The translations under genes were made by a program, and so were the position numbers. From an uncultured Desulfobacter sp. (GTDB lineage: Bacteria > Desulfobacterota > Desulfobacteria > Desulfobacterales > Desulfobacteraceae), in assembly GCF_963664415.1 (NCBI RefSeq), contig NZ_OY761445.1, positions 1-64,000 of the forward strand: DNA of 64,000 nt, given 5' to 3'. Under the pieces are notes generated by a model. The model did not search any database, was not told the DNA's origin, and was given only the letters and a program-made list of their open reading frames with translations. Below, one piece after another: positions 48,986 to 59,274 of the stretch (positions are counted from its first letter, which is position 1; each line of letters starts with the position of its first letter).

Positions 48986-51655
48986 ATGTGTTCGGATTCC
49001 CTGGACAAAGGATATTCACCAAAAGAAATTGAAGAGAAATGGTATTCATTCTGGCTTGACAACGGTTTTTTTAAAGCTGAAGACAAAAGTGACAGCCCCC
49101 CCTTTTCAATTGTTATTCCACCGCCTAATGTCACCGGCGTGCTTCATATGGGTCATGCGTTAAATAACGTGATCCAGGATATCATGTGCAGATACAGAAG
49201 GCTTTTGGGGCAGAATGTTCTATGGATGCCGGGAACTGACCATGCCGGAATCGCCACCCAGAATGTAGTGGAACGTAAACTTGCTGCCGAGGGCAAAAAC
49301 CGTGATCAGGTCGGACGGGAAGCCTTTATTGAAGAAGTCTGGAAATGGCGGGAAAAATCAGGTGGTGCCATCATCAACCAGCTTAAGCGCCTTGGTGCAT
49401 CTTGTGATTGGGACAGGGAACGCTTTACCATGGATGAGGGGCTGTCCGAGGCGGTACGTAAGGTCTTTGTCCGTTTATATAAGGAAGGCCTGATCTATGA
49501 AGACCAGTATATCATTAATTGGTGTCCCAGATGCATGACGGCTCTTGCCGATCTTGAGGTTGAATATGAAGAAAAGGACGGTTACCTCTATTATATTCGT
49601 TACCCGTTCAAAGGCAGCCAGAAAAAAGGGCTGACCGTAGCCACCACCCGGCCTGAAACCTTGTTCGGAGACATGGCTGTGGCCGTTAATCCTGAAGACG
49701 AACGGTTCAAGGACCTTGAAGAAACGCAGGTTCTGCTGCCCCTGACAGACCGGGTAATCCCCATTATCCGGGATGATTATGTAGACACCCAGTTTGGGAC
49801 CGGTGCTTTGAAAGTCACCCCGGCCCATGATCCCAACGATTTTCATCTGGGTGAAAAACACGACTTGAAAAAATTAAAGGTCATTGATGATGCAGGGGTA
49901 ATGATGGAAGGGGCGGGGCGGTTTGCCGGCCTTGATCGGTTTGAATGCCGCAAAAAAGCGGTTGAAGCCCTTGAAGAGCTGGGATTGCTTGAGAAAAAAG
50001 AGCCCTTAAAACACAGCGTTGGCAATTGTTACCGTTGCCATACAGATGTTGAGCCTTCCATTTCCAAACAATGGTTTGTCAAAGTAGGCCCCTTGGCTGA
50101 GAAAGCAGCCCAGGCTGTACGGGACGGCAGAACCAGAATTATTCCCGATAATTGGTCAAAAACCTATTTTGAATGGATGGACAATATCAGGGATTGGTGC
50201 ATATCGCGTCAAATCTGGTGGGGACACCGCATCCCTGTGTGGAAATGCCCGGAATGCAAAGCCGTTATTGTTGAAGAGACAGATCCGGATAGCTGCCCCA
50301 AGTGCGGCTGCAAAGAGATTGTCCAGGAAACCGACGTCCTTGACACCTGGTTTTCTTCAGCGCTTTGGCCGTTTTCCACTATGGGTTGGCCTGAAAATAC
50401 GGATCTTTTACAAACTTTTTATCCGACCAATGTTTTGGTCACAGGGTTTGACATTTTGTTCTTCTGGGTTGCCAGAATGATGATGATGGGTATCCATTTC
50501 ATGGACGATGAAATTCCGTTCAAGGATGTTTATATCCATGCTTTGGTCAGGGATGAACACGGCAAAAAAATGTCTAAGTCCAAGGGTAATGTCATAGACC
50601 CGCTTAAGGTCATTGATGAATACGGAGCAGATGCGTTCAGGTTTACACTGGCCGCTTTTGCCGCCCAGGGCAGGGATGTTAAAATGTCCGAATCCAGGGT
50701 GGAAGGTTACAGAAATTTTGTTAACAAGTTGTGGAATGCCGCCAGATTCACCCTGATGCACATTACAGAACAAGATGTTCTGACAGATGATCTTGATTTG
50801 ACCCTGACAGACCGCTGGATTCTGTCCAGATGCGCTGAAACCTCTTTGGCCGTCAAGCAGGGAATTGAGGAATACCGCTTTAATGAAGCCGCTTCTGCGG
50901 TTTACCAGTTTGTATGGCATGAATTCTGTGACTGGTATCTTGAAACGGCTAAACCTGCACTTTATGAAAAGTTAGGGGCTGACCAGCGCGACGCGGCCCG
51001 TGGTGTTTTGGCAAAAGTGCTTGAAGATATTATCATCATGCTGCATCCTTTCATGCCTTTTGTGACCGAAGAAATTTATAATATTCTACCAGGCACAAGC
51101 GGGTCCGTCATGAAAGCGGCATTCCCATACAGTGACGACGACTTTAAAAAGTTCAAAGATCCATCTTGTGAAAAAGAGATGGAATTTATGTTCTCTTTGA
51201 TTTCAGGTATCCGCAATATCAGATCGGAGATGAACATCCAGCCCTCCACCAGAGTTAAGGTGCTGGCCACTACAGAAGAAAAGGCAGAAAAACTGCTGAT
51301 TGCCGAAAACAAATCGGTTATTATCAATCTTGCCACCCTTGAGAATCTTTCTTTTTGCGAAGCAGATAACCCGCCTGAATCCTCAGCTACGACCGTTTCA
51401 GGTGCCACCACCTGCTATGTCTGCCTTGAAGGTGTAATTGATTTTGACAAAGAAATCAGCCGTCTTGAAAAGGAGCTGGAAAGAAACACCAAGGAGTTGA
51501 ATAGTATCCAGAAACGCCTTAACAACGATAGTTTTCTTGAGAAAGCTCCGGAAGATGTTATTGAGAAGGTTAAGGCCCAGCATGAAGAACTTAAGGAAAA
51601 GCAGGATAAGATTACAGTGAACCTGGATCGGGTTAGAAATCTGAAACAGGATTGA
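48986..51655 (+). CDS. valS: Valyl-tRNA synthetase
   Basis: Class I synthetase that charges tRNA-Val in the cytosol. It has 889 residues: HIGH-type motif HMGH at residues 54-57 (NVTGVLHMGHALN), the editing domain with TTRPETLFGDMAVAVNP, the zinc-like CPECKAVIVEE...CPKCGC insert, the KMSKS loop at residues 528-532, the anticodon-binding domain, and a C-terminal coiled coil (about 820-889). The start ATG 48986 follows TTTGAGGAG. Intact. Confidence 0.98.
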   Translation: MCSDSLDKGYSPKEIEEKWYSFWLDNGFFKAEDKSDSPPFSIVIPPPNVTGVLHMGHALNNVIQDIMCRYRRLLGQNVLWMPGTDHAGIATQNVVERKLAAEGKNRDQVGREAFIEEVWKWREKSGGAIINQLKRLGASCDWDRERFTMDEGLSEAVRKVFVRLYKEGLIYEDQYIINWCPRCMTALADLEVEYEEKDGYLYYIRYPFKGSQKKGLTVATTRPETLFGDMAVAVNPEDERFKDLEETQVLLPLTDRVIPIIRDDYVDTQFGTGALKVTPAHDPNDFHLGEKHDLKKLKVIDDAGVMMEGAGRFAGLDRFECRKKAVEALEELGLLEKKEPLKHSVGNCYRCHTDVEPSISKQWFVKVGPLAEKAAQAVRDGRTRIIPDNWSKTYFEWMDNIRDWCISRQIWWGHRIPVWKCPECKAVIVEETDPDSCPKCGCKEIVQETDVLDTWFSSALWPFSTMGWPENTDLLQTFYPTNVLVTGFDILFFWVARMMMMGIHFMDDEIPFKDVYIHALVRDEHGKKMSKSKGNVIDPLKVIDEYGADAFRFTLAAFAAQGRDVKMSESRVEGYRNFVNKLWNAARFTLMHITEQDVLTDDLDLTLTDRWILSRCAETSLAVKQGIEEYRFNEAASAVYQFVWHEFCDWYLETAKPALYEKLGADQRDAARGVLAKVLEDIIIMLHPFMPFVTEEIYNILPGTSGSVMKAAFPYSDDDFKKFKDPSCEKEMEFMFSLISGIRNIRSEMNIQPSTRVKVLATTEEKAEKLLIAENKSVIINLATLENLSFCEADNPPESSATTVSGATTCYVCLEGVIDFDKEISRLEKELERNTKELNSIQKRLNNDSFLEKAPEDVIEKVKAQHEELKEKQDKITVNLDRVRNLKQD

Positions 51656-51662
51656 TTTAGAT

Positions 51663-52493
51663 ATGGATATGACAGAACAGATTATTCAGCTGGCACTTTT
51701 TGAAGATACCTGTCTTGGGGATGTGACTACGGAAAGTATTTTCCTGCATCCCCAGGAAAAAACAGCTATCATTGTTGCAAAACAGGACTTTATCCTGGCA
51801 GGCGTTGATGTGGCCAAAAAGGTGTTTAATGCCGTAGATCCTTCAATGGCATGCAAGATTCATTTTAATGATTCGGACACCATAAAAAAAAATGATGTAA
51901 TCTTTACCATCAACGGCGATATCCGTTCTCTTTTGACCGCCGAGCGTGTGGCGTTAAATTTTTTGCAGCGGCTTTCCGGCATTGCAACCTTGACGAGAGA
52001 ATTTGTAACTGCCCTGGATAATCCAGAAGTCAGACTGGTGGATACAAGAAAGACGACCCCTGGGTGGCGAAAGATTGAAAAAGATGCTGTCAGAGCAGGG
52101 GGCGGATTTAATCATAGGTTTGCACTTTATGACGGAATACTGATCAAGGATAATCACATCGCTGCAGCCGGTTCCATTGCTGCAGCAGTTTTTCATGTTC
52201 GGGCCAGGGCGTCCCATTTGATGAAGATAGAAGTGGAAGTCTCGGATATGGATCAGGTTCAGCAGGCGCTTGATGTCCAAGCGGATGTGATCATGCTGGA
52301 TAATATGGATATTGATACCATGACCAAAGCCGTGAAGCTCATTTCAAAGCGCGCCGTGGTTGAAGCTTCGGGTAATGTCAGTTTAAACACGTTAAATGCG
52401 ATTGCCGGAACCGGCGTGGATGTCATTTCCTGCGGTGCGCTGACCCATCAGGCTGTTTCCGTTGATCTGAGCATGCGCATTGCCGAAGATTAG
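51663..52493 (+). CDS. nadC: Nicotinate-nucleotide pyrophosphorylase (carboxylating)
   Basis: Last step of quinolinate-based NAD synthesis: converts quinolinate and PRPP to nicotinate mononucleotide. The 276-residue protein shows VDTRKTTPGWRKIEKDAVRAGGG, the phosphoribosyl-binding loop, and ILIKDNHIAAAGS, with VEVEVSDMDQVQQAL and VIMLDNMD near the barrel end. It starts 7 bp after valS, so it is probably co-transcribed. Confidence 0.96.
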   Translation: MDMTEQIIQLALFEDTCLGDVTTESIFLHPQEKTAIIVAKQDFILAGVDVAKKVFNAVDPSMACKIHFNDSDTIKKNDVIFTINGDIRSLLTAERVALNFLQRLSGIATLTREFVTALDNPEVRLVDTRKTTPGWRKIEKDAVRAGGGFNHRFALYDGILIKDNHIAAAGSIAAAVFHVRARASHLMKIEVEVSDMDQVQQALDVQADVIMLDNMDIDTMTKAVKLISKRAVVEASGNVSLNTLNAIAGTGVDVISCGALTHQAVSVDLSMRIAED

Positions 52494-52497
52494 AAAA

Positions 52498-53403
52498 TTA
52501 AGGGACTGGGGCTGCGGTTAACTGGTTTCGACCGTTTGCCTTGGAAAGGTACAACGCCTTATCCGTACGTTTGACAAATGAGGTAAAATCTTCGCCCTTG
52601 GTAATTTGTGCCGCCCCGATGCTTACGGTCACAGATGTCTGTACTTCTTTTTCCGGTGTAAATACCGCTTTCAGGACATTGTCTCGGATGCGGTTGCCCA
52701 CCAGACAAGCTTCATTTAACTCAGTTTCCGGTAAAAGTACGGCGAATTCCTCGCCGCCATAACGGTAGGCTGAATCCATACTGCGCAGGCACGAAGAGAT
52801 AATCATGCCCATACTCATCAGCACCTTGTCTCCTTCCAGATGTCCCCAAGTATCGTTATAGTTTTTAAAAAAATCGATATCCAGCATTAAAAGTGATAAA
52901 TTCCGTGCGTAGCGCTGGAAACGCTCAACCTCCTGCTTGATTTCATGAAAAAACTGCCGGGAATTGTATAGGCCGGTCAATCCGTCGGTTATGGCCAGTT
53001 GCTTCATGTCTTCAAGCAGTTTGTCCCTCTCCTTTTTAAAAGCAGCTTCTCTGAGCATCCGTTTGATTCTCAAGTCCAGCTCTTCAAAGCGAAACGGTTT
53101 GAAAATAAAATCACTGGCACCGGCACTAATAGCCTCTTCATAGGAATAATCTGCCGAATACCCGGTCATGACCATGACATCAATGTCGTATTTTTCCCTG
53201 ATTAATCGAGTGAGTTCAAGCCCGTCCATGCCCTGCATCATGATATCTGTGAGAACAATATCGGGCTGAAACGTTTTCAGAATGTCAGCAGCCTGGAATG
53301 CATTGTCAGCACTTTTAACTTCATAGGTCATCAATGTTAAAAATTCTTCCACAGATTCCTTAATTGCTATATCATCATCAACAATGAGGATGGCAGGGGG
53401 CAT
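52498..53403 (-). CDS. REC-GGDEF response regulator (diguanylate cyclase)
   Basis: A two-domain signalling protein of 301 residues. The receiver domain (1-122) has the acidic pocket near VDDD (residues 8-11) and phosphoacceptor Asp53 in DIVLTDIMM. The GGDEF domain (about 130-298) has RYGGEEFAVLLPE (GGEEF, 216-220) with an inhibitory I-site RSMD at 207-210. It should make cyclic di-GMP when phosphorylated. I chose ATG 53403, preceded by GGAG; the same RBS-plus-ATG is duplicated 22 bp upstream but there it is out of frame. Confidence 0.92.
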   Translation of the reverse strand: MPPAILIVDDDIAIKESVEEFLTLMTYEVKSADNAFQAADILKTFQPDIVLTDIMMQGMDGLELTRLIREKYDIDVMVMTGYSADYSYEEAISAGASDFIFKPFRFEELDLRIKRMLREAAFKKERDKLLEDMKQLAITDGLTGLYNSRQFFHEIKQEVERFQRYARNLSLLMLDIDFFKNYNDTWGHLEGDKVLMSMGMIISSCLRSMDSAYRYGGEEFAVLLPETELNEACLVGNRIRDNVLKAVFTPEKEVQTSVTVSIGAAQITKGEDFTSFVKRTDKALYLSKANGRNQLTAAPVP

Positions 53404-53443
53404 TTGCTTCTCCGATACAGGGCATTTGCTTCTCCGATACATT
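53401..53443. repeat. 22-bp tandem duplication of the GGDEF gene's RBS and start codon
   Basis: CATTTGCTTCTCCGATACAG repeats with a 22-bp period. On the minus strand, GGAGAAGCAAATGCCC occurs twice. The upstream ATG (53425) opens a frame of 15 codons that overlaps the true start. Confidence 0.8.
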
Positions 53444-53564
53444 CCAATACAAATAGAAGGCCTTGAACCACGGCTTTTCTTGACACTATAAAATACAATT
53501 GATAAATGTATAGCCTTATTATGAAGGATACATCTTTTTTGTCAACTCTTAGTTTGGAGTCTAA

Positions 53565-55367
53565 TTGAAATACGATCACCTTAATATTAGAAATTTTTCT
53601 ATTATTGCGCATATTGACCATGGCAAATCAACTCTGTCTGACCGGCTGATACAATTATCCGGTATTATAGAGGATCGGGATATGAAAGAGCAGATCCTGG
53701 ACTCCATGGATATCGAACGGGAAAGAGGAATCACCATAAAATCCCAGACCGTGTCCCTTCCCTATACGGCTTCGGACGGCAGCAAGTATCTGCTTAATCT
53801 CATTGATACACCGGGGCATGTGGATTTTTCATATGAAGTGTCAAGGGCGCTTGCGTCCTGTGAAGGCGCGTTGATATTGACTGACGCATCCCAGGGGGTA
53901 GAGGCCCAAACCCTTGCAAACCTGTATCTGGCCATGGAGCATGACCTTGGGATTCTCCCGATCATCAATAAAATTGATCTGCCCTCGGCTGAAATAGAAT
54001 GGGTCAAAAGCCAGATTGATGAAGACTTAGGACTTGATAGCGAAGAGGCTCTTCTTGTCTCTGCAAAAACAGGGCTTGGTGTCGATGCAATTTTTCAGAC
54101 CATTGTTGACAAAATACCTGGGCCTACGGTGGAAAATACCGGTGCATTCAAGGCTTTGGTCTTTGATTCCCATTATGATCCTTTCAGAGGCGTTATCATT
54201 CATTTCAGGATTTTTGAAGGAAGTGTCAAAAAAGGGGATCGGATACAGTTCATGTCCAATGATGCGACTTACAAGGTCGAGGAAGTTGGACTGTTTCAGA
54301 TTAAACGTAACCCTCAACCCAGTCTTGACGCAGGCCAGGTCGGGTATGTGATTGCAGGCATAAAGCTCATTTCCGATGTCAAAATCGGTGATACGGTGAC
54401 CATGCCGGATAAAAGATGCGACAAGGCGCTTGGCGGTTTCAGGGAACCTACACCTGTTGTGTTTTCTTCCATGTACCCCGTGGCATCCGACGATTATGAG
54501 GAACTGACCGAAGCGTTGGAGAAACTCAAGCTCAATGATGCTGCCTTGATTTATGAAAAGGATTCATCTGCAGCGCTGGGGTTTGGTTATCGCTGTGGGT
54601 TCCTGGGGCTTTTACATCTTGAAGTGGTTCAGGAACGCCTTGAGCGGGAATATGATGTTTCACTGATTTTAACCTCGCCTTCGGTTCAATATGAAGTCAC
54701 CTATGTGTCCGGGGAAGTTAAGATTATTGACAATCCAACAGAATACCCTGATCCAACTGAAATCAAATGTGTCCGTGAACCCATTATCAAAGCGTCCATT
54801 ATTGTGCCGGATAAATATATGGGTAATGTCATGCAGGTCTGTCATGAATTTCGCGGTGAGAGCACCAATTATCAGTATTTGACCTCAAATCGTATGGAAA
54901 TGAAATTCACCCTGCCTTTGGCCGAGGTGGTTTATGAGTTTTATGACCGCCTCAAAAGTGTGACCCAGGGCTATGGTTCTTTTGATTATGAAATTGCAGG
55001 CTACCAGGAAACAAATCTTGTAAAACTGGATTTTTTGATCAATGCGGAACGGGTTGATGCCCTTTCCATGCTGATTCACCGAGACAAAGCAGAAACCAAG
55101 GCCCGCGCTGCCTGCAAAAAACTGCGCGAAGAAATCCCAAGACAACAGTTTAAAATACCCATCCAGGGTGCCATTGGCGGCAAGATAATTGCCAGGGAAA
55201 CAATCTCCGCCTATCGCAAAGATGTTACAGCCAAGTGTTATGGCGGTGATATTTCAAGAAAGCGCAAACTTTTGGAAAAACAAAAGAAAGGCAAAAAGAG
55301 AATGAAAATGGTGGGATCGGTGGAGATTCCGCAGTCGGCGTTTCTGTCTGTGTTGAAGACTGATTAA
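53565..55367 (+). CDS. lepA: Elongation factor 4 (LepA), TTG start
   Basis: Ribosome-binding GTPase that can back-translocate tRNAs under stress. Full length at 600 residues: G1 loop AHIDHGKSTL (15-24), switch II DTPGHVDFSYEV, G4 NKIDLPSAE, and the LepA-specific C-terminal domain (GAIGGKIIARETISAYRKDV). It opens with TTG at 53565 because no ATG fits and GGAG lies 7 bp before. It stands alone. The 5' region faces the REC-GGDEF gene. Confidence 0.96.
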   Translation: MKYDHLNIRNFSIIAHIDHGKSTLSDRLIQLSGIIEDRDMKEQILDSMDIERERGITIKSQTVSLPYTASDGSKYLLNLIDTPGHVDFSYEVSRALASCEGALILTDASQGVEAQTLANLYLAMEHDLGILPIINKIDLPSAEIEWVKSQIDEDLGLDSEEALLVSAKTGLGVDAIFQTIVDKIPGPTVENTGAFKALVFDSHYDPFRGVIIHFRIFEGSVKKGDRIQFMSNDATYKVEEVGLFQIKRNPQPSLDAGQVGYVIAGIKLISDVKIGDTVTMPDKRCDKALGGFREPTPVVFSSMYPVASDDYEELTEALEKLKLNDAALIYEKDSSAALGFGYRCGFLGLLHLEVVQERLEREYDVSLILTSPSVQYEVTYVSGEVKIIDNPTEYPDPTEIKCVREPIIKASIIVPDKYMGNVMQVCHEFRGESTNYQYLTSNRMEMKFTLPLAEVVYEFYDRLKSVTQGYGSFDYEIAGYQETNLVKLDFLINAERVDALSMLIHRDKAETKARAACKKLREEIPRQQFKIPIQGAIGGKIIARETISAYRKDVTAKCYGGDISRKRKLLEKQKKGKKRMKMVGSVEIPQSAFLSVLKTD

Positions 55368-55399
55368 ACTTAGGTGGTGTCGTAAAAAGAATTAATCCC

Positions 55400-55423
55400 C
55401 CCCCGGCTGTAAAAGCCAGGGGG
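55400..55423. terminator. Hairpin between convergent lepA and cimA
   Basis: CCCCC and GGCT (55400-55408) pair with AGCC (55414-55417) and GGGGG (55419-55423), with one bulged A. It lies 33 bp past lepA and 21 bp past cimA, and may serve both genes. No strong U-tract is seen. Confidence 0.5.
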
Positions 55424-55443
55424 AGGAGAATAATCAATAATGC

Positions 55444-57069
55444 CTATGCTGTTGATTCAACTTTGTTTACTTCATTTTTGTGATCCAGTGATAGTTTATA
55501 CTGGAAACTATCAGCCAGGGCCTGCCATGAGGCTTCGATAATATCCTCTGAAACACCGACGGTCGAAAAAATATTGTCCGTATCCCGGGATTCGATCAAT
55601 ACCCTGACCCTGGCATCGGTGCCGTCTGACCCGTCAATCACGCGAACCTTGAAATCCACCAGATGAAGGTCTTTGACTCCCGGATACATCGCAGCCAAAG
55701 CCTTTCTCAATGCGTTATCCAGGGCGGACACCGGACCTTCACCCTCGGCTGAGGTGATCTCAGTTTTGTCACCAACCCGTATCTTGATCATGGCATGGGA
55801 ATAACAGGGTCTCTCCTTGTCCTTTTCCACCACGACCCTGAAGGATTCCAACTCAAAATGGGAATGATACTGTTCGGTGAGTCTTTCCATGATCAGTTTC
55901 AAAGAGCCTTCGGCCGTATCAAACTCATATCCGAAATTTTCCATCTCTTTGATGTTGTTGACAATCAACGATTTTTTAGATTCGTCATTGCCCAGATCAA
56001 CCCCAAGCTCTTTAGCCTTGTAGGCGATATTGCTTTTGCCGGACTGCTCGGATACCAGAACCCTGCGGCGGTTGCCCACAAGTTCCGGCGTCATGTGTTC
56101 ATAGGCTTTGGGGTTTTTCATGATGGCCGACACATGGACGCCTCCTTTATGGGTAAACGCAGACCGACCCACAAAAGGTCGTGACGCCACAGGCGGCATA
56201 TTTGCGGTTTCGGATACGAACCTGGACAAGGCCCGCAGCTTGGCCAGGTTTTCATCACTGATACAATCTCTGTTCATCTTATGGGCCAGGATGGGGATAA
56301 TTGCCGTAAGATCGGCATTGCCGCATCGTTCCCCATATCCGTTAATCGTACCCTGCACCATGGTTGCACCAGCATGAATCGCATTGATGGCGTTGGCAAC
56401 ACCCATGGCGCAGTCATTATGGGTATGGACCCCGAAGATGACATCATCATGGTTCTTGAAATGTGCCATGGTTTCCCGGGTGATGGTGTCAATGTCACAA
56501 GGCAGGCTACCGCCGTTGGTGTCGCAAAGCACCAGACATCGAGTTCCACCTTCTACAGCCGCTTCCAGGGTTTCCAACGCAAATTGTGCATTGGCTTTAT
56601 ATCCGTCGTAAAAATGTTCGGCATCATAGAGCACTTCACGGCCCTGGGCTTTAAGATAGGCCACGCTTTGGGTGATCATGGCCAAATTTTCTTCCCGGGT
56701 GTTGTTCATGATGTCCGTGACATGAAGATCCCATGATTTGCCGAAAATCGTTACCACCGGCGCACCTGAGTCAATCAGGGCCTTGATATTGGCGTCTTGT
56801 TCACAGGTTGAATTTTGTCTTCTTGTGGAGCCGAACGCACAGATTTTTGCCTGTTTGAACTCTTTATCCCTGACCAGATCAAAAAATGCCTGGGCCCCGG
56901 GATTGGATCCGGGCCACCCTCCTTCAATGTAGTGGATGCCGGCATCATCTAATCGCATGGCGATTTTGAGCTTATCCTCGGGGGAGAAAAATATGTTCTC
57001 CCCCTGCATCCCGTCACGTAGGGTTGTGTCGTAAAGCAAGGCTTTTTTCTTTGCTTTTTCTCCATTCAT
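55444..57069 (-). CDS. cimA: (R)-citramalate synthase
   Basis: Condenses pyruvate and acetyl-CoA to citramalate, opening the threonine-independent isoleucine route. 541 residues: HMGL-like catalytic barrel with YDTTLRDGMQGENIF at the start, metal-site HTHNDCAMGVANAI, and the GINGYGERCGNADL-type loop (NGYGERCGNAD). A C-terminal regulatory (LeuA-like) domain (about 400-530) fits feedback control by isoleucine. It overlaps ilvH by 4 bp and is last in the ilv operon. An isopropylmalate synthase activity is a possible alternative. Confidence 0.88.
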   Translation of the reverse strand: MNGEKAKKKALLYDTTLRDGMQGENIFFSPEDKLKIAMRLDDAGIHYIEGGWPGSNPGAQAFFDLVRDKEFKQAKICAFGSTRRQNSTCEQDANIKALIDSGAPVVTIFGKSWDLHVTDIMNNTREENLAMITQSVAYLKAQGREVLYDAEHFYDGYKANAQFALETLEAAVEGGTRCLVLCDTNGGSLPCDIDTITRETMAHFKNHDDVIFGVHTHNDCAMGVANAINAIHAGATMVQGTINGYGERCGNADLTAIIPILAHKMNRDCISDENLAKLRALSRFVSETANMPPVASRPFVGRSAFTHKGGVHVSAIMKNPKAYEHMTPELVGNRRRVLVSEQSGKSNIAYKAKELGVDLGNDESKKSLIVNNIKEMENFGYEFDTAEGSLKLIMERLTEQYHSHFELESFRVVVEKDKERPCYSHAMIKIRVGDKTEITSAEGEGPVSALDNALRKALAAMYPGVKDLHLVDFKVRVIDGSDGTDARVRVLIESRDTDNIFSTVGVSEDIIEASWQALADSFQYKLSLDHKNEVNKVESTA

Positions 57070-57557
57070 TTCCAGTTCTCCCTGCCAAGAGCTATGGTGC
57101 CGGTGGAGGCGATTTCAATAATGCCCATGGGCTTCATCAGCTCGATAAAAGCCTTTATTTTGCCCGAATCACCCGATACTTCCACAATAAAGTGTGAGCA
57201 GCCGACATCAACGATCCTGGATCTAAAAATATCGACGATCCGCATGATTTCCGCCCGTTTTTCGGTTTTCGCATGGACCTTGACCAATACAAGTTCGCGT
57301 TCCACATATTGTTTTTCGGTTAAATCATTGACCGTGATGACATTGATCAGCTTGTGCAACTGTTTTTTAATTTGTTCAATGACATGTTCATCACAGAAGG
57401 TTGCCAGGGTGACCACTGAGACGTCCGGCTCTGCGGTTTTTGCAACGCTTAAGGAGTCGATGTTGAACCCGCGCCCAGAGAACAGGCCTGCAATCCGGGA
57501 CAGAACTCCCGGTTCATTGTCCACAAGAATTGATAAAATATATCTGTTGGTTTTCAT
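57066..57557 (-). CDS. ilvH: Acetolactate synthase small (regulatory) subunit
   Basis: Regulatory partner of IlvB. 163 residues: ACT domain (residues about 5-80; YILSILVDNEPGVLSRIAGLF, GFNIDSLSVAKT) and the second ALS_ss_C domain (RELVLVKVHAKTEKRAEIM). It binds valine as feedback inhibitor. It lies between ilvB (14 bp) and cimA. Confidence 0.95.
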   Translation of the reverse strand: MKTNRYILSILVDNEPGVLSRIAGLFSGRGFNIDSLSVAKTAEPDVSVVTLATFCDEHVIEQIKKQLHKLINVITVNDLTEKQYVERELVLVKVHAKTEKRAEIMRIVDIFRSRIVDVGCSHFIVEVSGDSGKIKAFIELMKPMGIIEIASTGTIALGRENWK

Positions 57558-57571
57558 ATCAATTATCCTTT

Positions 57572-59263
57572 TTAAACCAGAAGCATGTCAGTGATGGCCC
57601 CGCCTGCCGGAACCATGGGATAGACCGATTCTTCACGTTCGACAACAAATTCCATGATTACTGTGCCGGGGGTGTTCAAGCCCGTCTCAAGGGTCTGGGT
57701 CACCTCGGCTGGATCAGTACACCTGAAGCCGGTTGCCCCATATGCGTCGGCAAGTTTCACAAAATCAGGCTGGGCCTCCATATTGGTGTCGGCATATACC
57801 TTATTATAGAAAAATTCCTGCCACTGGCGCACCATGCCAAGATAGCGGTTGTTTAGGATGACGATTTTTACATCCAGTTTCTCAGCAACAGCTGTCATCA
57901 GTTCCTGGGAATTCATCTGGATCGATCCGTCCCCTGCAATGCAGACAACCGTCTTGTCCGGGGCTGCAGCCTTGGCACCGATAGCAGCTGGCAGGCCAAA
58001 CCCCATAACTCCCAGGCCGCCTGATGTGATGAAGTGGTTGGGCTTTTCAAAATGATAGTACTGGGCGGCCCACATCTGGTTTTGGCCAACTTCCGTGGTC
58101 ACAATGGCTTTGCCTTGGGTGACCTCATGCAGTTTCTCAACAACATATTGCGGTTTAATGGTGTCAAAAGATTGTTCGTACCTGAGGGGCGTCAACTCTT
58201 TCCATTCATTTATGCGCTTCAACCAAGCATCCCGGTCGTTCATAAAATTTTCAGGGGCCTCTTTTTCCATGAGCGCTGCAATATCTGTCAAGGCCATCTT
58301 GCAATCCCCGACAATGGGGCAGTCAACATCAACATTTTTATGGATGGATGTGGGGTCAATGTCGATTTGAATGATTTTGGCCTCCGGTGCAAATTTTTCA
58401 AGGTTACCGGTGACCCGGTCATCAAACCTTACACCAGCTGCAAAAATAAGGTCACTGTGGCCAATACTCATGTTGGCCCGGTAAGTACCGTGCATGCCCA
58501 ACATGCCCAGCCAATTGTCATCAGTTCCAGGGTAAGCACCAAGTCCCATCAAAGAGGCCGTAACCGGGAGGTTGGCAAATTTTGCAATTCGGGTAAATTC
58601 CTTGCTTGCCCCGGATGAAATAAGGCCGCCGCCACCAAACATCACGGGCCGGCGAGCCTCTTTGAGCATTTTTACAGCCTTTGTCATCTGCTTTTTATTG
58701 GGTTTGTAGTTAGGCTTATAGGTGCGCATTTTTATCGGTTCCGGCATCTGAAAATCAATCACAGCCTGGACAACATCCTTGGGCAGATCCACAAGTACCG
58801 GACCCGGACGGCCGGACCCGGCAATGAAAAATGCTTCCTGAATGGTTTCCGCAAGTTTGTTTGGATCTTTAACCAGGTAGTTATGTTTAGTGCAGGGGCG
58901 GGTAATGCCGACAATGTCCACTTCCTGGAAGGCATCATTACCGATAAGGGCGGTGGGCACCTGGCCTGTAAACACAACGATGGGAATGGAATCGCAATGG
59001 GCTGATGCAAGCCCGGTCACGGCATTTGTGGCACCCGGTCCCGAGGTGACCAGGGCAACGCCGGTGGTTTTATGCGCCCTTGCATAGGAATCGGCCATGT
59101 GAACGGCACCTTGTTCGTGTCTGACCACGATATGGCGCAGGTCGTCATGTTTAAGAATTTCATCATGGATATCAATGGTGGCACCGCCGGGATACCCGAA
59201 CATGGTATCAACACCCTGCGCCTTTATCATCTTAATGAGGATTTGGGCCCCTGTAAGTTTCAT
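57572..59263 (-). CDS. ilvB: Acetolactate synthase large (catalytic) subunit
   Basis: Thiamine-diphosphate and FAD enzyme making acetolactate from two pyruvates (valine/leucine) or acetohydroxybutyrate (isoleucine). 563 residues: TPP-activating Glu in VVRHEQGAVHMAD, FAD-domain VRFDDRVTGN, and the TPP-binding GDGSIQMNSQELMTA...NNRYLGMVRQWQ region. It lies between ilvD (11 bp) and ilvH. Intact. Confidence 0.97.
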   Translation of the reverse strand: MKLTGAQILIKMIKAQGVDTMFGYPGGATIDIHDEILKHDDLRHIVVRHEQGAVHMADSYARAHKTTGVALVTSGPGATNAVTGLASAHCDSIPIVVFTGQVPTALIGNDAFQEVDIVGITRPCTKHNYLVKDPNKLAETIQEAFFIAGSGRPGPVLVDLPKDVVQAVIDFQMPEPIKMRTYKPNYKPNKKQMTKAVKMLKEARRPVMFGGGGLISSGASKEFTRIAKFANLPVTASLMGLGAYPGTDDNWLGMLGMHGTYRANMSIGHSDLIFAAGVRFDDRVTGNLEKFAPEAKIIQIDIDPTSIHKNVDVDCPIVGDCKMALTDIAALMEKEAPENFMNDRDAWLKRINEWKELTPLRYEQSFDTIKPQYVVEKLHEVTQGKAIVTTEVGQNQMWAAQYYHFEKPNHFITSGGLGVMGFGLPAAIGAKAAAPDKTVVCIAGDGSIQMNSQELMTAVAEKLDVKIVILNNRYLGMVRQWQEFFYNKVYADTNMEAQPDFVKLADAYGATGFRCTDPAEVTQTLETGLNTPGTVIMEFVVEREESVYPMVPAGGAITDMLLV

Positions 59264-59274
59264 TATCCGCTCCT

